From contig JBDHUT010000008.1 in assembly GCA_039809305.1 (NCBI GenBank), forward strand, positions 1-17,579: DNA of 17,579 nucleotides, read 5' to 3'. Below the pieces are notes generated by a model, which worked only from the letters and a program-made list of their open reading frames with translations, was not told the origin of the DNA and did no database searches. Source of the stretch: JALHNF01 sp039809305 (GTDB lineage: Bacteria; Patescibacteriota; Minisyncoccia; Phycocordibacterales; UBA5272). Positions 13,916 to 17,579 of the stretch are shown here, in pieces (position 1 is the stretch's first letter; every line of letters starts with the position of its first letter). The translations under genes were made by a program, and so were the position numbers.

Positions 13916-14631
13916 ACGTTTTGTGATTCTATCATTATCTCACCAAATTCCTCACTTTGACCAACTGCAATAGTCCCATATTTCATAAGCTCTAAAAGGG
14001 CGAGAAAATGAACTACAATCAATGACTTTCGTTCTGAGACTTCTTTATCGGAAATAAGGCTTGAGAACGGAATCTTCATATGTCCACGTACTCGTTCAAC
14101 CAAACTCTCAATGACATCTTTTATATCAAGTGTTCTCTTTACTTTTGCTTCAGGGTGCGATTCCTGTTTTGGAAGTTCGTGAAGTAGTTTTGTAATACAT
14201 TCCCGAAGAAGTTCTTGGGTAACTTGTGTATCTGGTGTGAATATTGGAGTTACTACTGCAGTGTGTTTTGTGTGCAGTAGCGGTGATACCAAAAAAAGAC
14301 TTTCAATTTTTTTTGAAGCATCTTTTATTTCAGCATAAGCACGAAGTCGTTGTTCGAGTTCATCAATATTTCCTTCCTCTTCTTCTGTTAATGTAAGACC
14401 AGGTAAAAGCGTTCTTGATTTAATTAACATTAACGTTGCGGCAATCGAGATAAACTGTGAGAGCGACTCCCTGTCTCTAACACCAATAGTCTCTAAATAT
14501 CGAATATATTCATCAGAGATTGTTGAAAGAGATACTTCATTGATAGAGAGTTTGTGTTCTTCAATAAGTTCAAGTAAAAGCTCAAGTGGGCCTTCAAAAT
14601 CTCTTGCTTTTACAACAAAGTCGCTAGGCAT
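13912..14631 (-). CDS. scpA: Condensin kleisin subunit ScpA
   Basis: Kleisin that bridges the SMC head domains and binds ScpB. The N-terminal signature FEGPLELLLELIEEHKLSI is clear (residues 12-30). Next come a helical SQFISIAATLMLIKSRTLLP segment (58-77), an acidic loop (TEEEEGNIDELEQRL) and a C-terminal winged helix ending with VVHFLALLELMKYG, which should contact the SMC head. At 239 residues it is a normal length. The start codon lies 8 bases inside aspS, in the sequence ATGCCTAG, and the end overlaps scpB by 4 bases, so translation of all three is probably coupled. Confidence 0.93.
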   Translation of the reverse strand: MPSDFVVKARDFEGPLELLLELIEEHKLSINEVSLSTISDEYIRYLETIGVRDRESLSQFISIAATLMLIKSRTLLPGLTLTEEEEGNIDELEQRLRAYAEIKDASKKIESLFLVSPLLHTKHTAVVTPIFTPDTQVTQELLRECITKLLHELPKQESHPEAKVKRTLDIKDVIESLVERVRGHMKIPFSSLISDKEVSERKSLIVVHFLALLELMKYGTIAVGQSEEFGEIMIESQNV

Positions 14632-16048
14632 GTTTTTTGAGCTTTAACTCGAGTGAAAGTTCTTTTAGTTGTTTGTCTGAGATAGTACTTGGAGATTGCA
14701 TCATCAAATCTTTACCTTCTCCTGTTTTTGGAAATGCCATAACTTCTCGAATATTTGGTTCGTTATGGAGAAGCATCATTAGACGATCAAATCCCCATGC
14801 AATACCGCCATGTGGTGGTGTGCCAAGTGAAAATGCAGTAAGCATGTGACCAAAATTTGATTTAATTTCTTGCTCCTTATAACCTAGGATTTCAAAAACA
14901 GTCATGAGAGCTTGTACCTCATGATTACGGATACTTCCTCCACCGATTTCATACCCATTAAGTGTGATATCGTATTGTGATGTAATGATATCTCCAATAT
15001 TTTTTTTCTGCATCAAATTCTCCATGTGCTCAGGAATTGGTCGTGAGAATGGATTATGGGTAAATGTCCATTCTCCAAAGGTGTCTGGGTTATCGGATGC
15101 GTCCGTTCTTTCAAAGAATGGAAAATCAATGACCCAACAGAAAGCTAAAAGATTTTCGTCGTTCTTGTCTTCACGAATGTCTGGTCGGTCGTTACCATAT
15201 TTTTCCATCGCTTCTTTGTAAGAGATTCGTGGAAATGGAATCTGTTGGATGCGTTTTTCTGGATAATATGTTTTTACTAGATTAATGAGGAGCTGCTCAT
15301 TAAGGTTCATAACATCTTCACGCTCAACAAAACTCATTTCCATATCGAGTTGAGTAAACTCTGGTTGACGGTCACCTCGTGAGTCTTCATCACGGAGACA
15401 TTTTGCAACTTGGAAATATCGTTCTATACCAGCGGTCATCAAAAGTTGTTTGTATTGTTGTGGTGACTGTGGGAGTGCGTAGAAAGATCCAGGGTATAGC
15501 CGTGCAGGTACTACAAAATCTCGTGCACCTTCGGGTGTTGATTTAGTAAGGAGAGGTGTTTCAACTTCAGTAAAGTTTTCTTTTGCGAGTTCGTTGCGAA
15601 TAAACTGTAAAACTTCTCCTCGTTTTCTAATATTTTTCTGCATTCGCTCACTTCTTAAATCAAGGTAACGGTGTGCGAGACGCGTATCCTCCCCTATTTC
15701 CTTAGTGTCAACTGCAATTTGAAAAGGAAGAACCTCTGCTTTATTAAGTACTAAAATAGAATCAACAACCATTTCGATATCTCCGTTTATTTTATCTTGC
15801 TGGACATTTTTCTCAGGGCGTTTGTTTATAGTTCCAGTCACCTCAACCACCCACTCATCACGGAGTTCGTCTGCTTGTATTTTAAGAGCGTCATTTCCTG
15901 GAAGTACGACACCTTGAACTCGCCCCGTCATGTCGCGAAACTCAAAAAAAACCATTTTTCCTTGGTTTCGCTTTGTGTGCACCCAACCTTGTATTAAGGT
16001 CTTGCTATCTGCATGTTGTCCTAGCTCGCCTATGTATACGCGTTTCAT
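14624..16048 (-). CDS. aspS: Aspartyl-tRNA synthetase lacking the bacterial GAD insertion
   Basis: Class II synthetase (474 residues) that charges tRNA with aspartate. It has an N-terminal OB-fold anticodon domain (about 1-105, with GWVHTKRNQGKMVFFEFRD), motif 2 in CLRDEDSRGDRQPEFTQ (217-233) and motif 3 in GGIAWGFDR (414-422). Bacterial AspRS proteins are usually near 590 residues because of a GAD domain of roughly 100-120 residues inside the catalytic core. Here YGNDRPDI (284-291) connects to WVIDFPFF (305-312) through a short acidic linker, so that domain is absent. The rest of the core looks intact. The sequence is AspRS rather than AsnRS, but specificity for tRNA-Asp alone or tRNA-Asn as well is undecided. 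The ATG at 16048 has TAGAAT six bases upstream and no Shine-Dalgarno sequence. It is the first gene of the long run. Confidence 0.95.
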   Translation of the reverse strand: MKRVYIGELGQHADSKTLIQGWVHTKRNQGKMVFFEFRDMTGRVQGVVLPGNDALKIQADELRDEWVVEVTGTINKRPEKNVQQDKINGDIEMVVDSILVLNKAEVLPFQIAVDTKEIGEDTRLAHRYLDLRSERMQKNIRKRGEVLQFIRNELAKENFTEVETPLLTKSTPEGARDFVVPARLYPGSFYALPQSPQQYKQLLMTAGIERYFQVAKCLRDEDSRGDRQPEFTQLDMEMSFVEREDVMNLNEQLLINLVKTYYPEKRIQQIPFPRISYKEAMEKYGNDRPDIREDKNDENLLAFCWVIDFPFFERTDASDNPDTFGEWTFTHNPFSRPIPEHMENLMQKKNIGDIITSQYDITLNGYEIGGGSIRNHEVQALMTVFEILGYKEQEIKSNFGHMLTAFSLGTPPHGGIAWGFDRLMMLLHNEPNIREVMAFPKTGEGKDLMMQSPSTISDKQLKELSLELKLKKHA

Positions 16049-16054
16049 TCAGGT

Positions 16055-16060
16055 ATTCTA
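16055..16060 (-). promoter_or_regulatory. -10 element for a leaderless aspS operon transcript
   Basis: TAGAAT (5 of 6) lies exactly 6 bases before the aspS ATG, in the 29-base gap after trpS. The -35 position 17 bases away is TTTTAA (3 of 6). If used, the mRNA of the aspS-to-Nudix run would start at or next to the AUG. Confidence 0.45.
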
Positions 16061-16077
16061 CCCTTTTTACTTGAAAA

Positions 16078-17088
16078 TTAAAAATAAGTAATCTTTAGTT
16101 TCTCCTTTACTTCCGCAAGTGTTTTCTGGGCTTCCTTACGAACTTTCTTTGTTCCTTCTTCTAGTATTTTCATAACAGCTTCAGGATTTTTTGCTAACTC
16201 TTCTCGTCGAGAGCGAATTGGTGTAATTATTTCGTTTAATAATTTAGAAAGTCTATTTTTGAGCTCCATATCTCCAAGTCCGCCTTTTTTGTATTGCTTT
16301 TTAAGCTCAGCAACTTCGTCTTTGTTCGGGTCAAAAATATCTAAATAAGTAAACACAACATTCCCCTCCACTTTCCCAGGATCTTCTCTGTGAATATGGG
16401 TCGGGTCGGTATACATTTTTCGCACCTGTGAAGCAATGATCTTTTCGTCATCTGAAAGGTTGATGGTATTACCCAGTGACTTACTCATTTTTGCCCCGCC
16501 ATCTAAACCAATAAGTCGTTGGCTACTTTTTGTACCGAGGATACCTGTAATTTTTTTAAATGTGTCACCATAGATTCTATTAAAAGAGTCCACGATTTCG
16601 TTTGCTTGCTCAAGTACAGGAAGCTGGTCTTCTCCTACTGGCACAATATTGCCTTTTACAGACAAGATATCTGCCGCCTGGCTTACAGGATAGGTTAAAA
16701 AACCTGCAGGAACATCCTCCCCAAATCCTTTCTGTTTCATTTCTGCTTTTACAGTTGGGTTTCGTTTCAATCGAGCAAGGGTGACAAGGTTCAAGAAAAG
16801 TACGGTAAGTTCTGCGATTTCTGGGACTTGAGACTGTATAAACATTGTCGTCTTTTTTGGATCAAGACCACAAGCAAGATTATCAAGTGCTACTTCAAGT
16901 ACATTGTCACGCACTTTTTGAGGATTATCAGCATTATCAGTAAGTGCTTGCACGTCAGCAATCATGTAATAGCACTTTTTATACTCATCTTGGAGTTTGA
17001 GGCGATTTTGTATTGAGCCAACAAAGTGTCCAAGGTGGAGTTTTCCTGTTGGACGATCGCCGGTAAGAACTACGTCTTCTGTATTCAT
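16078..17088 (-). CDS. trpS: Tryptophanyl-tRNA synthetase
   Basis: Class I synthetase (336 residues, typical length) that charges tRNA with tryptophan. The HIGH motif is HLGH (18-21) in GDRPTGKLHLGHFVGS and the KMSKS motif is intact (200-204) in GAKMSKSLGN. FLTYPVSQAADILSV (130-144) and VPVGEDQLPVLE (149-160) are family-typical active-site stretches for Trp and ATP binding. A Lys-rich helical C-terminus follows. The gene starts 21 bases after dnaJ and ends 29 bases before aspS. There is no Shine-Dalgarno sequence, but a -10-like TACTAT lies 6 bases before the ATG. Confidence 0.96.
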   Translation of the reverse strand: MNTEDVVLTGDRPTGKLHLGHFVGSIQNRLKLQDEYKKCYYMIADVQALTDNADNPQKVRDNVLEVALDNLACGLDPKKTTMFIQSQVPEIAELTVLFLNLVTLARLKRNPTVKAEMKQKGFGEDVPAGFLTYPVSQAADILSVKGNIVPVGEDQLPVLEQANEIVDSFNRIYGDTFKKITGILGTKSSQRLIGLDGGAKMSKSLGNTINLSDDEKIIASQVRKMYTDPTHIHREDPGKVEGNVVFTYLDIFDPNKDEVAELKKQYKKGGLGDMELKNRLSKLLNEIITPIRSRREELAKNPEAVMKILEEGTKKVRKEAQKTLAEVKEKLKITYF

Positions 17089-17094
17089 GTCTTT

Positions 17095-17100
17095 ATAGTA
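17095..17100 (-). promoter_or_regulatory. -10-like element before trpS
   Basis: TACTAT (4 of 6) lies exactly 6 bases before the trpS ATG; the overlapping TATAAA (17092-17097) is an alternative. No -35 is seen. The spacing matches that of aspS and of the second alr start. Confidence 0.35.
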
Positions 17101-17109
17101 CCACGACTT

Positions 17110-17579
17110 TTACACCCCTTCCTCTTTTAGCTTTTCTATAAGCTCCCGAGCTTTCTTAGAAAGTTTGTGTGGCATCTTAAGGTCAATCATGACTACAAAG
17201 TCCCCACGTTTACCACGTTCATTTGGAATTCCGAGTCCTGAAATTTTTATAATAGATCCATGTGTCGATCCTTCGGGGATATTGAGCTTGTGTTCTCCGT
17301 CAAGAGTTTTGATAGTTTGGTGTGCGCCTAAGAGTGCGTCACTTACGTTTACGCTATGTTTGTAAATAATGTCATACCCTTCTCGGCGAAACAATTTATG
17401 CGGTTCTACTTTTACACGCACATATAAATCTCCAGGGATTCCATCTTTAATACTTTCGCCACCACCATGCATTTGAAGTGTCTCGCCATTTTGAATTCCT
17501 TTTGGAATTTCAATGGTGAGTTCTTCTCGCTTGCGAGTAATACCATCACCACTACATGTTTTACATTTTTGTTCAGGTA
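17110..17579 (-). CDS. dnaJ: DnaJ co-chaperone, C-terminal part (5' end outside window)
   Basis: The last 155 codons of a type I DnaJ (Hsp40), which delivers unfolded proteins to DnaK and stimulates its ATPase. The first complete codon is at 17577-17575. The visible part begins with the final zinc-finger repeat CKTCSGDG (CXXCXGXG). The substrate-binding C-terminal domains follow: TIEIPKGIQNGETLQMHGGG, PGDLYVRVKVEPHKLFRREG, then LLGAHQTIKTLDGEHKLNIPEG and a RGDFVVMIDLKMPHKLSKKA end. An in-frame ATG at 17472 is internal, not the start, since the conserved protein clearly continues to the window edge. The J domain, Gly/Phe region and other zinc-finger repeats lie beyond the edge. Confidence 0.95.
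   Translation of the reverse strand, partial: PEQKCKTCSGDGITRKREELTIEIPKGIQNGETLQMHGGGESIKDGIPGDLYVRVKVEPHKLFRREGYDIIYKHSVNVSDALLGAHQTIKTLDGEHKLNIPEGSTHGSIIKISGLGIPNERGKRGDFVVMIDLKMPHKLSKKARELIEKLKEEGV

Noticed and set aside
17110..17472. A 120-codon gene starting at the ATG at 17472
   Set aside because: The upstream in-frame sequence encodes the DnaJ zinc-finger repeat and domain start, so this is an internal Met of a gene cut by the window edge.
1..17579. Recoded TGA (Gly) as in Gracilibacteria/Absconditabacteria
   Set aside because: TGA acts as the stop in the methyltransferase, ftsW and Nudix genes, and conserved proteins show no in-frame TGA.
1..17579. CRISPR array, tRNA/rRNA genes, insertion sequences
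   Set aside because: No regularly spaced repeats, transposase-like frames or inverted-repeat ends were seen. The intergenic gaps are too short for tRNAs (at most about 75 bases, and those hold promoters and hairpins).

Overview
All recognisable genes lie on the minus strand, so the window reads right to left as one nearly gap-free co-directional stretch. The likely source is an ultra-reduced bacterium of the Patescibacteria (Candidate Phyla Radiation), probably Parcubacteria-like. This is inferred from the short GAD-less AspRS, a divergent MraY, a signal-peptide/two-helix pilin-like protein of a type common in that group, an orphan solute-binding protein, very tight gene packing and weak Shine-Dalgarno use. 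TGA is used as a stop (in ATGA overlaps), so the TGA-to-glycine code of Gracilibacteria/Absconditabacteria does not apply. No rRNA, tRNA, IS element or CRISPR array was seen, and no gene-free stretch exceeds about 75 bases.

In transcription order: the 3' part of dnaJ (17579-17110) and trpS (17088-16078) come first. Next is a compact eight-gene run, aspS - scpA - scpB - mraY - ftsW - murG - gltX - Nudix hydrolase (16048-8128), with overlaps or gaps of at most 20 bases. It combines tRNA charging, chromosome condensation (ScpAB) and the membrane steps of peptidoglycan synthesis (MraY makes lipid I, MurG makes lipid II, FtsW polymerises). Alanine racemase (alr, 7583-6456) supplies D-alanine to the same pathway. 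It sits between two small unrecognised genes (8069-7659 and 6397-6047), which differ from everything around them: each has its own promoter, a strong Shine-Dalgarno sequence, a following hairpin and higher GC.

A second run follows: a degenerate metallo-beta-lactamase-fold protein, a single-pass membrane protein, gyrA, a SAM-dependent methyltransferase, a membrane-anchored solute-binding protein, and a pilin-like secreted/membrane protein (5966-122). The last gene is followed one base later by the start of a second copy, identical over all 121 bases visible before the window edge.

Points most worth a second look: the exact tandem repeat at the left edge; the recurring -10-like hexamer 5-7 bases before start codons, suggesting leaderless mRNAs, against the two leadered small genes; the loss of every metal ligand in the MBL protein; and the altered catalytic motifs of MraY. 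I did not find a clearly new multi-gene system. The two autonomous small-gene cassettes and the tandem pilin-like genes are the best candidates for something undescribed.
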